64,000 nucleotides of DNA from Aneurinibacillus sp. Ricciae_BoGa-3 (GCF_028421645.1 NZ_CP116887.1:1118001-1182000), one strand, 5' to 3'. Counted from the stretch's first letter, positions 54,305-62,982 are shown. Notes: generated by a model from the sequence alone, not told the origin. Translations and numbers: made by a program.

Positions 54305-54383
54305 ATCAGCCCGGCTGATAAAGCGGCATGACCCCCGATGTGTTTTGGCAATTTTGGTAAACTGTTTGAAGGAGCGTTGTAAA

Positions 54384-54980
54384 ATGATTATTGGACTGAC
54401 GGGCGGAATTGCCTGCGGGAAAAGTACGGTGTCCCGTTTGCTTGCCGAGCGGGAAGCGCGAATTATCGACGCAGACATTATAGCCCGGGAAGTCGTCCGG
54501 CCAGGTGAGCCTGCGTGGTCTCTTATCGTCGATAGATTTGGACAGAATATTCTCCTTGAGAATCAGCAGCTTGATCGGATAAAGCTTGGTTCCATTGTTT
54601 TCTCGGATGAGGCGGCACGGCTGGATTTGAATGCGATCATACACCCTGCAGTGAGAAAGCGCATGAAGGAATTAACGGAAGCCGCCGAACAGGAAGGGGT
54701 CCCGCTTATTGTGCTTGATATTCCTCTTCTGTTTGAATCCAAACTGGAATATATGGTGGAAAAGGTTGTCGTTGTGCACTGCACACCTGAACAGCAGCTA
54801 GAGCGGCTAATGGAGAGAAATGGCTTTTCCCGCGAAGAGGCCCTCCGCCGCATTGCGTCCCAGATGCCTGTAGAGGAGAAAAAATCCCGGGCTGACTATT
54901 GTATTGATAACAGTGGAACGTTGTTTGACACGGAGCTGCAGGTAGATGAGCTGGTTGAAAGATTGGTGAGCCCTGATTGA
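54384..54980 (+). CDS. coaE: Dephospho-CoA kinase
   Basis: A 198-residue P-loop kinase, last step of CoA synthesis. Seen: MIIGLTGGIACGKSTVS (Walker A), DADIIAREVVRPGEPAW, LDIPLLFESKLE and MERNGFSREEALRRIASQM (lid). ATG 54384 is chosen because AAGGAG lies upstream and the Walker loop then starts at the expected position; the frame opens at 54345. It follows mutM and overlaps the next gene by 4 bases. Confidence 0.95.
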   Translation: MIIGLTGGIACGKSTVSRLLAEREARIIDADIIAREVVRPGEPAWSLIVDRFGQNILLENQQLDRIKLGSIVFSDEAARLDLNAIIHPAVRKRMKELTEAAEQEGVPLIVLDIPLLFESKLEYMVEKVVVVHCTPEQQLERLMERNGFSREEALRRIASQMPVEEKKSRADYCIDNSGTLFDTELQVDELVERLVSPD

Positions 54981-55585
54981 AAAGCAATGCTGAGAAGTTA
55001 AATAGAAAAGGACGGCCCATCTCACAAAAAAAACGCAGAATCAGCGTATTTTTTATTGTACTGTTTGTCATTTTTCTTTTTCTGGAATCGCCCCTCCTGT
55101 GGAGAGCCATGTACCCGGTCTATTACAAAAACGAGATTGCGAAAGCATCCGCTAAACATAAGATCGATCCATTTCTGGTAATGGCCATTGTTCAAATCGA
55201 GTCGAAGTTTGACAAGAAGCAGGTATCCAATAAAGGCGCAGTTGGGCTGATGCAGATCATGCCTTCAACCGCTAAATGGGCCGCAAAAGAAGGCAATTTC
55301 TCCCCCATGGTCGTAGAATATTTGGACGAGCCTGCCACAAATATTGACATAGGCAGCTGGTATGTATCCTTTCTCTACCAGAAATTTAACGGCAATCCTT
55401 ACGCCGTTATAGCAGCGTATAATGCAGGGCCGGGGAACGTATCACGCTGGCTCGCCCAGGGAACGTGGGATGGCAAGGAAGAAACCATTTCCCGCATCCC
55501 ATTCGGTGAAACCAGGCACTATATTCAGCGCGTGCTTTATTATAAAGATCGGTATGCCAAAATATACAAAAATGATTTTTCCTGA
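54977..55585 (+). CDS. Membrane-anchored lytic transglycosylase (SLT domain)
   Basis: A 202-residue protein with a basic N-terminus, one membrane helix (ISVFFIVLFVIFLFLES) and an SLT domain. The catalytic Glu stands in AIVQIESKFDKK, followed by GAVGLMQIMPSTAKWA and AYNAGPGNV. It cleaves peptidoglycan glycan strands from the outer face of the membrane. TTG 54977 overlaps the coaE stop (ATTGA), so the genes are coupled. A strong terminator ends the operon. Confidence 0.9.
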   Translation: MKSNAEKLNRKGRPISQKKRRISVFFIVLFVIFLFLESPLLWRAMYPVYYKNEIAKASAKHKIDPFLVMAIVQIESKFDKKQVSNKGAVGLMQIMPSTAKWAAKEGNFSPMVVEYLDEPATNIDIGSWYVSFLYQKFNGNPYAVIAAYNAGPGNVSRWLAQGTWDGKEETISRIPFGETRHYIQRVLYYKDRYAKIYKNDFS

Positions 55586-55592
55586 CAAGGGG

Positions 55593-55626
55593 CCTGCTGC
55601 AGCAGAAGCAGCAGGTTTTTTTTTTT
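55593..55626 (+). terminator. Terminator of the polA-coaE-SLT operon
   Basis: CCTGCTGC (55593-55600) pairs with GCAGCAGG (55608-55615), followed by eleven T. Confidence 0.92.
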
Positions 55627-55677
55627 GCGCAGCAACCATTTAGTCAATTAACTAAATATTTGGAAATGCATAAATTT

Positions 55678-55716
55678 AAAATAACATATTGAAAAATGTG
55701 TCATACTTATTATAAT
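55678..55716 (+). promoter_or_regulatory. gapB promoter with CcpN-type operator sites
   Basis: TTGAAA (55689-55694) and TATAAT (55711-55716) with a 16-base spacer. TGTGTCATACT (55697-55707) between them is a perfect match to the CcpN consensus TRTGHYATAYW. A second copy, TATGTTATTTT on the minus strand (55688-55678), matches 10 of 11. CcpN represses gapB and pckA under glycolytic conditions in B. subtilis, so the same control is likely here. Confidence 0.7.
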
Positions 55717-55762
55717 AAAGACATGTAATAGTGTGGATCAATAGGAGGAAGGGGAACGCTTA

Positions 55763-56797
55763 ATGTCTACTAGAATTGCCATAAATGGTTTTGGTCGCAT
55801 TGGAAGGATGGTCTTTCGTAAAGCTATCCATGATTCGGAGGTTGAAATTGTAGCTATAAATGCAAGCTATCCAGTTGAAACGCTCGCTCATCTTATTAAA
55901 TACGATACAATTCATGGCAACATCCCCGATAAAGTTGAAACGAAAGATAACACGATTATTGTAAATGGAAAACCAACCCTCGTAGTATCAGACCGGGTAC
56001 CTGCGAATCTTCCCTGGAAAGAGCTGAACGTGGAAGTTGTGATTGAAGCAACCGGAAAGTTCTGTTCAAGAGAAGGTGCTGCACAACATCTGCAAGCAGG
56101 TGCCAAGAAAGTGGTTATTACGGCTCCAGGAAAGAATGAAGATGTAACCGTTGTAATGGGTGTTAACCAGGACGCTTATGATTATAAAAATCACCATATT
56201 ATCTCTAATGCTTCCTGCACAACAAACTGTTTAGCACCTGTTGCTAAAGTGCTGGATGAAGCATTTGGCATCGAGAGTGGCATGATGACCACCATCCACT
56301 CCTATACGAACGATCAGAAAAACCTCGATAACCCGCATAAAGACCTCCGCCGTGCCCGCGCATGTGCACAGTCTATTATTCCGACGACTACGGGTGCAGC
56401 TCGCGCGGTGGCGCTCGTTCTCCCCCAATTGCAAGGAAAATTAAACGGCTTTGCCCTTCGTGTACCGACTCCCAACGTATCGGTAGTAGACCTGGTCGTT
56501 CACGTGAAAAGAGATGTTACAGCCGAAGAGGTAAACCGTGTACTGCTTGAAGCCAGCGAGGGCAGCATGAAAGGAATTCTAGGCTATACGGTTGAACCGC
56601 TGGTCTCTAGCGATTTCAATGGAAATGAAAACTCTTCCATTATTGACGGTCTTTCAACAATGGTTTTAAACAACCGACAAGTGAAAGTGCTTGCATGGTA
56701 CGATAACGAATGGGGTTATTCCTGCAGGGTACTCGATTTGGCAAAACATGTATCAGAAGCCTCTTACATGAAGAGAAATATTGGGGTCATGGTGTAG
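55763..56797 (+). CDS. gapB: Gluconeogenic glyceraldehyde-3-phosphate dehydrogenase GapB
   Basis: A 344-residue GAPDH. Seen: INGFGRIGRMVFR, the active-site ISNASCTTNCLAP with the nucleophile Cys, and the Ser/Thr phosphate sites in STMVLNNRQVKVLAWYDNEW. Its place between coaE and nrdR and the CcpN sites identify the gluconeogenic, NADP-preferring GapB rather than glycolytic GapA. A lesser alternative is erythrose-4-phosphate dehydrogenase, which shares this subfamily. AGGAGG lies upstream of ATG 55763. Confidence 0.92.
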   Translation: MSTRIAINGFGRIGRMVFRKAIHDSEVEIVAINASYPVETLAHLIKYDTIHGNIPDKVETKDNTIIVNGKPTLVVSDRVPANLPWKELNVEVVIEATGKFCSREGAAQHLQAGAKKVVITAPGKNEDVTVVMGVNQDAYDYKNHHIISNASCTTNCLAPVAKVLDEAFGIESGMMTTIHSYTNDQKNLDNPHKDLRRARACAQSIIPTTTGAARAVALVLPQLQGKLNGFALRVPTPNVSVVDLVVHVKRDVTAEEVNRVLLEASEGSMKGILGYTVEPLVSSDFNGNENSSIIDGLSTMVLNNRQVKVLAWYDNEWGYSCRVLDLAKHVSEASYMKRNIGVMV

Positions 56798-56835
56798 GCC
56801 AAGCTGCCTGGCGGCGGCTGCATCAATTTTAAGAA

Positions 56836-56862
56836 AAAGCTGTGGGGAACCGCAGCTTTTTT
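56836..56862 (+). terminator. Terminator after gapB
   Basis: AAAGCTGTGG (56836-56845) pairs with CCGCAGCTTT (56850-56859), followed by more T to 56862. Confidence 0.85.
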
Positions 56863-56939
56863 GCTGTAGTGAGAGTGTTTAAGTCCATTAAAGGTTTCAA
56901 TGATAAAACAATGGAGCTACGGTCCCGAACACACCAAAG

Positions 56940-56973
56940 AAAAACATTGCGAGGCAATGCCCGCGATGTTTTT
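56940..56973 (+). repeat. Repeat element copy D: both inverted ends joined, core lost
   Basis: AAAAACATTGCGAGGC (56940-56955) is followed directly by AATGCCCGCGATGTTTTT, the two ends of the element seen in copies A and B with the 230-bp inner part missing. Upstream ACGGTCCCGAACAC is a worn form of the flanking GGGACC module. It lies between gapB and nrdR. Confidence 0.75.
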
Positions 56974-57046
56974 CCTGCACTCTTGACTCCAGTTGCAAAC
57001 TAGGACAAACTATGAAAGAGTATGATCCCAGTTGGAGATGATGAGT

Positions 57047-57514
57047 GTGAGATGTCCGTACTGTACACATAATGGCACGAGGGTGCTTGATTCCAGACCG
57101 GTTAACGACAGCAAATCAATTAGAAGGCGAAGAGAGTGCGAGTCATGCGGCCGCCGTTTTACCACTTTTGAGATGGTAGAAGAAACACCGTTGATTGTGG
57201 TCAAAAAAGACGGAGCACGTGAAGAATTTAGCCGTGATAAAATCCTGCGGGGACTGATTCGGGCTTGTGAGAAGAGACCGGTGCCGCTTGAAACACTTGA
57301 AAGGATTGTGGATGATACTGAACGGGAACTCCGTAATACCGCAAAACCTGAAATAGACAGTAAAGAAATCGGTGAGCTCGTGATGAACGCCCTCTATGAT
57401 GTGGATGAGGTTGCATACGTACGATTTGCCTCTGTATACAGACAGTTTAAAGATATAAATGTTTTTGTAAGCGAACTGGAGGAACTTCTTCGCAACAGCA
57501 AAAAAACGCAATAG
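57047..57514 (+). CDS. nrdR: NrdR, repressor of ribonucleotide reductase genes
   Basis: A 155-residue regulator. The zinc ribbon [16 protein letters not shown], then [12 protein letters not shown] binds NrdR boxes before nrd genes, and the ATP-cone ([19 protein letters not shown] to about 140) senses ATP and dATP. GTG 57047 gives the canonical start MRCPYC with GGAG 9 bases upstream; TTG 57032 and two ATGs upstream are in frame. It stands between gapB and dnaB as in B. subtilis, though speD is missing. Confidence 0.95.
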   Translation: MRCPYCTHNGTRVLDSRPVNDSKSIRRRRECESCGRRFTTFEMVEETPLIVVKKDGAREEFSRDKILRGLIRACEKRPVPLETLERIVDDTERELRNTAKPEIDSKEIGELVMNALYDVDEVAYVRFASVYRQFKDINVFVSELEELLRNSKKTQ

Positions 57515-57533
57515 ACGATGTACCAGATTCAAC

Positions 57534-57554
57534 GCCCAAATTTCTGGGCTTTTT
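57534..57554 (+). terminator. Terminator after nrdR
   Basis: GCCCA (57534-57538) pairs with TGGGC (57545-57549), followed by a T tract to 57554. Confidence 0.7.
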
Positions 57555-57604
57555 CTTCGAATAAAAACTATATGTGGCTTTAAACCGTTAAAGTGATTTT
57601 GGAT

Positions 57605-57630
57605 GGGGACCACTCGGTCCCCTTGTTTTT
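57605..57630 (+). repeat. Extra GGGGACC hairpin related to the repeat's flanking module
   Basis: GGGGACC-ACTC-GGTCCCC (57605-57622) followed by TTGTTTTT. It has the shape of a terminator and repeats the GGGACC-ACC-GGTCCC hairpin of the dispersed element 70 bases before copy C. Confidence 0.6.
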
Positions 57631-57638
57631 GTTGATAT

Positions 57639-57725
57639 GGAAAGTTTATGGGCTTCACAGTGTTGAAGTGCCTTGATTGATTTTTTAAATGGGACCTCCG
57701 GTCCCGAAACACCCACGATGTTTTT
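57639..57725 (+). repeat. Repeat element copy C: flanking module plus right end only
   Basis: GGAAAGTT, TTGAAGTGCCTTGA, GATTTTTTAAATGGGACC and CCGGTCCCGAAACA match the 75-bp left module of copy A nearly base for base, then pass directly into CCCACGATGTTTTT, the right end. About 250 bases of core are missing compared with A. It fills much of the 309-base gap between nrdR and the EmrE-like gene. Confidence 0.78.
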
Positions 57726-57823
57726 CTCATTTTAAGGGCGCAAAAGCTTCGGGCCTCCGCTACCATATAGCTAAATATTGGGAGTATAATGATTAAAGGC
57801 GTTAATTAACAGGAGGTATTGTT

Positions 57824-58813
57824 TTGCGATCGATTGTCTATGGAATACTTGCCTCTTTCTTTTTTGCGGTGACCTTTGTTTTAAACCGGGCGATGGAATT
57901 ATCCGGGGGCAGCTGGATTTGGAGCGCTTCCCTCCGGTATTTTTTCATGGTTCCGTTTCTCCTGCTGATTGTGGGAGTGAGGGGTAATTTGCGCCCTCTT
58001 TTGTGTCATATGCGTGAAAAACTATGGGTGTGGATAGGTTGGAGCTTTGTTGGTTTTGGCCTCTTTTATGCGCCGCTCTGCTTCGCCGCAGCATACGGGC
58101 CGGGCTGGTTGGTAGCCGGAACGTGGCAAATTACGATTGTGTCAGGATCACTGCTTGTCCCGCTATTTTATAAAATGAAAGAAACGCCGGAAGGCATCCA
58201 AAGAGTGCGGCAGAAGATCCCGCTTAAAGGCTTACTTATGTCGCTCATCATTTTAATCGGTGTTGGAATTATGCAGGCGGGCAGTGCGGCCGGGCTATCT
58301 ATGAGGGCTGCTGAACTGGGAATTTTGCCTGTTATTATTGCTTCATTCGCATACCCGCTGGGAAATCGAAAAATGATGCAGGTCTGCGAGGGTAAGCTTG
58401 ATGCTTATCAGCGAGTGCTAGGGATGACACTTGCAAGTTTGCCGCTCTGGATTGTGTTATCATTCTATGAGTTATGGACGAATGGAGCTCCTGGTGGTGG
58501 CCAGGTCGTGCAATCTCTCATTGTAGCCATCAGCTCTGGTGTAGTCGCAACGGTTCTATTTTTTGCTGCAACAGATTTGGTGAAGGGGGATGTCCACAGG
58601 CTTGCAGCAGTTGAAGCGACCCAGTCGGGTGAAATTGTGTTTGCGGTATTAGGAGAAATATTACTCCTCAAGTCATCGTATCCATCAGCATGGGGCTGGG
58701 CAGGAATTGTGCTTATCATTGTTGGAATGGTTGCTCACAGCCTGGGCTCTCATGGACCGGCGGAGAAAGCTGATACATATTCCGCAGTGGATGGGGTTGA
58801 AGCTGCAAAATAA
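57824..58813 (+). CDS. EmrE-type multidrug transporter of the DMT superfamily
   Basis: A 329-residue protein with ten predicted helices (PF13536-like, multidrug resistance efflux transporter family). It begins SIVYGILASFFFAVTFVLNR and has the conserved GTWQITIVSGSLLVPLF and VEATQSGEIVFAVLGEI segments. Small lipophilic cations are possible substrates, but this is inference. TTG 57824 has AGGAGG 7 bases upstream. The hydrophilic tail (GPAEKADTYSAVDGVEAAK) overlaps a possible small gene. Confidence 0.82.
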   Translation: MRSIVYGILASFFFAVTFVLNRAMELSGGSWIWSASLRYFFMVPFLLLIVGVRGNLRPLLCHMREKLWVWIGWSFVGFGLFYAPLCFAAAYGPGWLVAGTWQITIVSGSLLVPLFYKMKETPEGIQRVRQKIPLKGLLMSLIILIGVGIMQAGSAAGLSMRAAELGILPVIIASFAYPLGNRKMMQVCEGKLDAYQRVLGMTLASLPLWIVLSFYELWTNGAPGGGQVVQSLIVAISSGVVATVLFFAATDLVKGDVHRLAAVEATQSGEIVFAVLGEILLLKSSYPSAWGWAGIVLIIVGMVAHSLGSHGPAEKADTYSAVDGVEAAK

Positions 58814-58910
58814 AAAGATGTCACCGGCCGAAAAAAGGGCTGTGGCAGAGGAACTTGACCGTTATGTGGAAATACTAGCAGAAATCGCTGAAGAATATGC
58901 AGTCCAATAG
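58791..58910 (+). CDS. Possible small helical protein of 30-39 residues
   Basis: An open frame with coding-like composition ends at 58910: MSPAEKRAVAEELDRYVEIL, then AEIAEEYAVQ, an amphipathic acidic helix. Starts at ATG 58791, TTG 58797 and ATG 58818 are in frame; none has a good ribosome site, but the gene overlaps or directly follows the EmrE-like gene so it could be translated by coupling. Family unknown. Confidence 0.4.
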   Translation: MGLKLQNKKMSPAEKRAVAEELDRYVEILAEIAEEYAVQ

Positions 58911-58956
58911 ATGGTATAATAGAGCAATCGACTTTAATAGAAGGAGATGATAACAG

Positions 58957-60453
58957 GTGAGATGGGGGCAGACTGTTCCAAATGACCGCTTTATCATCCG
59001 GGTGAACCGTCCAATCAGCAGCGCGGAAATTGGATACCTCATACACTTGTACCAGCCGTTACTTGGCGTAATTCCTGTTTCATTGTATCAGACACTTTAC
59101 CATAATGTGTCACTGTCCGGTTTTGCATCCATAGAAGGGCTGCACCGCAGCCTGATGGTTACGCTCGCCGAGCCGCTTGATATTATTTTAAAAGCTAGAT
59201 ATAAATTAGAAGCCATGGGGCTGATCGATACATACCGGATTCAGGCTGCGGGTGAGCCTATTTTGGAGTATACGCTTCGTCCGCCTTATGGACCGGATGT
59301 TTTCTTTTCGGATGACACGCTTAGCATTATGCTTTTAAACCGGGTGGGAAAGCAGCATTACCGCAACCTGCGCCGGAAGTTCACTTCCGCAATTGAAAAG
59401 CTGCCGGAAGATGCTGACCGTGAGAAAATCACAAAAGGTTTCGATGAAGTGTTCTTCCACGTACACCCACGTGAAATCACCCCGGAACCCGGAGTGGAGA
59501 CGATGGAATTCCTCCAGGATGTCCGCCATGATGGGGAGCTTGACGCGTTTAATGAGGACACAGAGGCTGATCGAATCTATTTGAAAACAGAAGTAGACTT
59601 TGAACTGCTAGAAGCCCTCCTTCCTAAGTCTTTAAAAAGCGAAAAGCTATTGACAGGCGAAGTGTGCGAGACACTGCAGCAGCTGGCCTTTTTATATCAG
59701 CTTAACGATTTGCAGCTGGCAAACTTTCTCCAGGACCCCGGGATCTACCGAGACGACAATCAGATCGATACGGCTATTCTCAGGAGAGTGGCCAGAGAGT
59801 GGTTCCGCGGCATGAACGGCGGAAAAGCCCCACAAATTAAATCTACAGATGCGGACAAAGAAAGCCCGAAGGAAGGGCAGGCGGCAAGAAAACGGAAACC
59901 TGCTCTAACAAGGGAAGAGGAGCACAGGAGAATGCTTTCCTCTCTATCGCCACTGCAGCTTCTTGCGCATTACCACAACGGCGGGCGCATTGCGCCGTCC
60001 GATCAAAAAATTGTCGAAGAACTGCTGGAAGACTATCAGCTTCCCTATGGAGTGGTGAATGTACTGCTCGAATATATTATGCTTACCCAGGAAAGGCAGA
60101 TGCCTAAAGCGCTCATTTTTAAAATTGCCGGTCATTGGAAACGGTCTAACATCCGAACAGTAGAAGAGGCGCAGAAGCTCGCAAGGCAACTTTATAGTGA
60201 GTACAAAGGAAATGCCAAACCTGACGCCAGAACGGATAAGCCTGCTGCTTCCTCCAATAAAACATGGCAGCCGCGCAGCCAGGCGAAGCGAAAGGATGAA
60301 CTGCCGCCGCTTATCAAGGCACAGCTTGCCCGCCAGAAGGATCTCGATAAAAACGGCGGCACGTTTACTGTGGACGAAACAGCTGATGAAGACTATGAAC
60401 AAACGAAACAACGGATAACTGAACTGCTTAAGTCCATGGGAGAAACCAATTAG
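58957..60453 (+). CDS. dnaB: DnaB, replication initiation and membrane attachment protein (Firmicute type)
   Basis: A 498-residue DnaB of Bacillus type (not the helicase), which with DnaD loads the replicative helicase at oriC and restarts forks. Two DnaB/DnaD winged or helical modules are visible, the N-terminal one around 1-200 (NRPISSAEIGYLIHLYQPLL) and the DnaB_2 motif near 350-420 (LLEDYQLPYGVVNVLLEYIM). A charged linker (about 290-325) and tail follow. GTG 58957 has GGAGATGATA upstream. dnaI follows at 12 bases. Confidence 0.93.
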   Translation: MRWGQTVPNDRFIIRVNRPISSAEIGYLIHLYQPLLGVIPVSLYQTLYHNVSLSGFASIEGLHRSLMVTLAEPLDIILKARYKLEAMGLIDTYRIQAAGEPILEYTLRPPYGPDVFFSDDTLSIMLLNRVGKQHYRNLRRKFTSAIEKLPEDADREKITKGFDEVFFHVHPREITPEPGVETMEFLQDVRHDGELDAFNEDTEADRIYLKTEVDFELLEALLPKSLKSEKLLTGEVCETLQQLAFLYQLNDLQLANFLQDPGIYRDDNQIDTAILRRVAREWFRGMNGGKAPQIKSTDADKESPKEGQAARKRKPALTREEEHRRMLSSLSPLQLLAHYHNGGRIAPSDQKIVEELLEDYQLPYGVVNVLLEYIMLTQERQMPKALIFKIAGHWKRSNIRTVEEAQKLARQLYSEYKGNAKPDARTDKPAASSNKTWQPRSQAKRKDELPPLIKAQLARQKDLDKNGGTFTVDETADEDYEQTKQRITELLKSMGETN

Positions 60454-60465
60454 AGGAATGATAGT

Positions 60466-61392
60466 ATGCAGCAAATGAATAAAATTCTCTCTGCCTATAG
60501 AAATAACCGCTATTCTTTTGAACAAATCGTAGAAGAGTTGACGGTAAGGCCTGAGGTACAGGAATTGCTTGTAAACCACTCTGAAATTAAGCCGCGCCAT
60601 ATTACTCAATCGGTAACCCGTATCAAGCTTGCCTGTGACGAGGCAGATAACTGCCGCGCATGCCCGGGGCTTGCAGATTGTGCGAATCTTCTTAAGGGCC
60701 ACCAGGCGCTGCTTGAATGGACAGGCTTATCGATTGAAGCCCAGCACAGGCCCTGCCGCCTGGAGCTCATGGACAGGGAGCAGAGGCAACGGGAAAAGTT
60801 GATCCAGACCCATCACATTCCCAAGGAGATATCACTTGCTTCTTTTGCGAATATCGATCCTAACCCTGAGCGGGCAAAAGCAATCGCTGCAATGATGGAA
60901 TTCAGCCAAACTGTGCAGCCCGGACAACCGGGGGCAAAAGGGGTTTATTTATATGGCCCCTTCGGCGTAGGCAAAAGTCACCTGATGGGGGCTGCTGCCC
61001 GCAGGCTGGCTGAAAGGGGCATCGCGTCCCTGATGGTATACATGCCTGATTTTTTCCGTGAATTAAAAGATTCCTTCTCCGACAATTCCGTCCAGCAGAA
61101 AATCGATGTACTCAAGCAAGTTCCGGTTCTCATCTTAGATGATATCGGGGCAGAAACGCTCTCTCCATGGGCGCGTGACGAGATTCTCGGAGCGATTCTA
61201 CAGTACCGGGTTAGTGAAAATTTTCCAGTTTTATATACTTCGAATTATAATTATGATGAGCTGCAAGAGCACCTTTCTTATTCACAGAAGGCCGGCATGG
61301 AACAATTAAAAGCGATGCGAATTATGGAGCGAATCCGCTACTATACGGACGACCATAAGGTAGATGGCGACAACCGCAGAATTAGAAAGTAG
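60466..61392 (+). CDS. dnaI: DnaI, helicase loader
   Basis: A 308-residue AAA+ primosomal protein that loads the DnaC helicase. The N-terminal zinc-binding part has DNCRACPGLADCANL with a later Cys in HRPCRLEL, and the AAA+ part has Walker A GPFGVGKSHL, Walker B VLILDDIGAE and the sensor LYTSNYNYDEL. Length equals B. subtilis DnaI. GAGGAATG lies before the ATG. It forms an operon with dnaB, and probably nrdR upstream is separate. Confidence 0.95.
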   Translation: MQQMNKILSAYRNNRYSFEQIVEELTVRPEVQELLVNHSEIKPRHITQSVTRIKLACDEADNCRACPGLADCANLLKGHQALLEWTGLSIEAQHRPCRLELMDREQRQREKLIQTHHIPKEISLASFANIDPNPERAKAIAAMMEFSQTVQPGQPGAKGVYLYGPFGVGKSHLMGAAARRLAERGIASLMVYMPDFFRELKDSFSDNSVQQKIDVLKQVPVLILDDIGAETLSPWARDEILGAILQYRVSENFPVLYTSNYNYDELQEHLSYSQKAGMEQLKAMRIMERIRYYTDDHKVDGDNRRIRK

Positions 61393-61442
61393 AGCGGCAT
61401 CTTGGGGAAATCAAAGGGGAAATCGAAGGGAGAAGCTGTTAA

Positions 61443-61667
61443 ATGAGGACGTTGGGTTCAGGGGAGATTGTCTTTTATACAATGGATGGGTCTGTTCAGC
61501 GGTTTGAGGGGGAAATTCAGGTAGCGGATGGACGTGTGATTCTCACGGAAATTATTTACTTTAACGGAAGGCCAAACGGTTCACGGGAAGTGAATATGCC
61601 GCTTGCGCGGTGTGTTATTTACTGGAAGCCAGAAGTTTACGAAGAAATTGGCTTTGCTCAAGCATAA
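61443..61667 (+). CDS. Small conserved-looking protein of unknown function
   Basis: A 74-residue beta-rich protein (EIVFYTMDGSVQRFEGEIQV, DGRVILTEIIYFNGRP, VNMPLARCVIYWKPEVYEEI) without signal or membrane segment. GAAGGGAGAAG precedes the ATG. It lies 50 bases after dnaI on the same strand and may be co-transcribed. I do not recognise it; the two antiparallel halves suggest a small barrel. Confidence 0.5.
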   Translation: MRTLGSGEIVFYTMDGSVQRFEGEIQVADGRVILTEIIYFNGRPNGSREVNMPLARCVIYWKPEVYEEIGFAQA

Positions 61668-61680
61668 ATGGAATGGTTAC

Positions 61681-61707
61681 GCCCCCTGCTGTAGGCAAGC
61701 AGGGGGC
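61681..61707 (+). terminator. GC-rich hairpin after the small gene
   Basis: GCCCCCTGCT (61681-61690) pairs with AGCAGGGGGC (61698-61707), then ATTATGTT. The stem is strong and the T tail poor. Confidence 0.65.
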
Positions 61708-61766
61708 ATTATGTTACGATTAGAGAGAGGTATACAAAGAACCTTTACCGTTTGGAGGGATACACC

Positions 61767-62876
61767 ATGTCGATTGACCGCATACTAGAGCGTGCGCTGG
61801 CAGGCGAACGGCTGGGATTAGAGGATGGCATCCGTTTATATGAAAGCAATGAAATAGAAAAGATTGGCTACTATGCCAATCAGGTGATGGAGAAATGGCA
61901 CCCTGAACCGATTACTACATTTGTTGTGGGACGAAATATTAATTATACCAATATATGCGATACATATTGCCGCTTCTGCGCCTTTTATCGTCCGCCTGGC
62001 AGCGAGGAAGGCTATGTTTTGCCTGATGAAGAGATTTTCAAAAAAATCCAGGAAACGATCGATGTACAGGGGACTGAAATCCTGATGCAAGGCGGGACCA
62101 ATCCGAATCTGCCGCTGGAGTACTATACAAATCTGCTGCAAAATATTAAGAAGCGTTTTCCACAGATTACGATGCATTCTCTGTCTGTTGCCGAAGTTCA
62201 AAAAATCGCGCAAGTTTCTGGAAAATCTGTGGAAGAAGTACTGCGCTCTCTTAAGGAAGCCGGTTTGGACTCACTTCCGGGGGCTGGTGGAGAAATACTA
62301 GATGATCGTACGCGCAGAAAGATTAGCCGCTTGAAAGGTTCCTGGACAGAGTGGATTGAAACGATGAAAACAGCAAGCCGCGTAGGCCTGCCGACCACAG
62401 CAACGATGGTGATCGGGTTTGGCGAATCGTATGAAGAACGAGTGCTGCATTTTCTACGTGTCCGGGAGGCCCAGGATGAAACAAACGGTTTCCTTGCGTT
62501 TATATCCTGGACGTTCCAGCCTGATAACACCAATATGAAAGCGGAAAGACAGACTCCGGAACAGTATCTGCAGAATGTGGCGATCAGCCGTCTGATGCTG
62601 GATAATATTCCGAACTTCCAATCTTCCTGGGTAACAATGGGACCGGAAGTGGGTAAACTTTCACTTCAGTATGGCTGTAATGACTTCGGTTCTACCATGA
62701 TGGAGGAAAATGTGGTGTCAGCAGCCGCCTGCACGTTTAAAGTGAATACCAACCAAATCCTTGATTTAATTCGCGAGGCTGGCAAGATTCCAGCTCAGCG
62801 CAATACGAAATACGAGACGCTGCGGGTGTTCAAAGAAGGCGAAACGATGGAAACAGATTTCGTTATGCAGAACTAA
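61767..62876 (+). CDS. mqnC: MqnC, cyclic dehypoxanthinyl futalosine synthase
   Basis: A 369-residue radical SAM enzyme that cyclises dehypoxanthine futalosine in the futalosine route to menaquinone. The cluster motif is CDTYCRFCAF, with GGTNPNLPLEYY, SLPGAGGEIL and TTATMVIGFGESYEERVLH typical of the MqnC/MqnE/CofG group. The C-terminal SWTFQPDNT and MEENVVSAAA separate MqnC from MqnE. ATG 61767 has GGAGG upstream. This means the organism makes menaquinone by futalosine, not by the MenFDHCEBA route of B. subtilis. Confidence 0.92.
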   Translation: MSIDRILERALAGERLGLEDGIRLYESNEIEKIGYYANQVMEKWHPEPITTFVVGRNINYTNICDTYCRFCAFYRPPGSEEGYVLPDEEIFKKIQETIDVQGTEILMQGGTNPNLPLEYYTNLLQNIKKRFPQITMHSLSVAEVQKIAQVSGKSVEEVLRSLKEAGLDSLPGAGGEILDDRTRRKISRLKGSWTEWIETMKTASRVGLPTTATMVIGFGESYEERVLHFLRVREAQDETNGFLAFISWTFQPDNTNMKAERQTPEQYLQNVAISRLMLDNIPNFQSSWVTMGPEVGKLSLQYGCNDFGSTMMEENVVSAAACTFKVNTNQILDLIREAGKIPAQRNTKYETLRVFKEGETMETDFVMQN

Positions 62877-62982
62877 TTGCAACAGGTTTTAATACAATGT
62901 GGTTAAAACTTCATACGTAATGTAGCGGGTAGATTCAACACGAAATGGCGTATTTACCTGATACATTGCCCTAGTAGTGACT

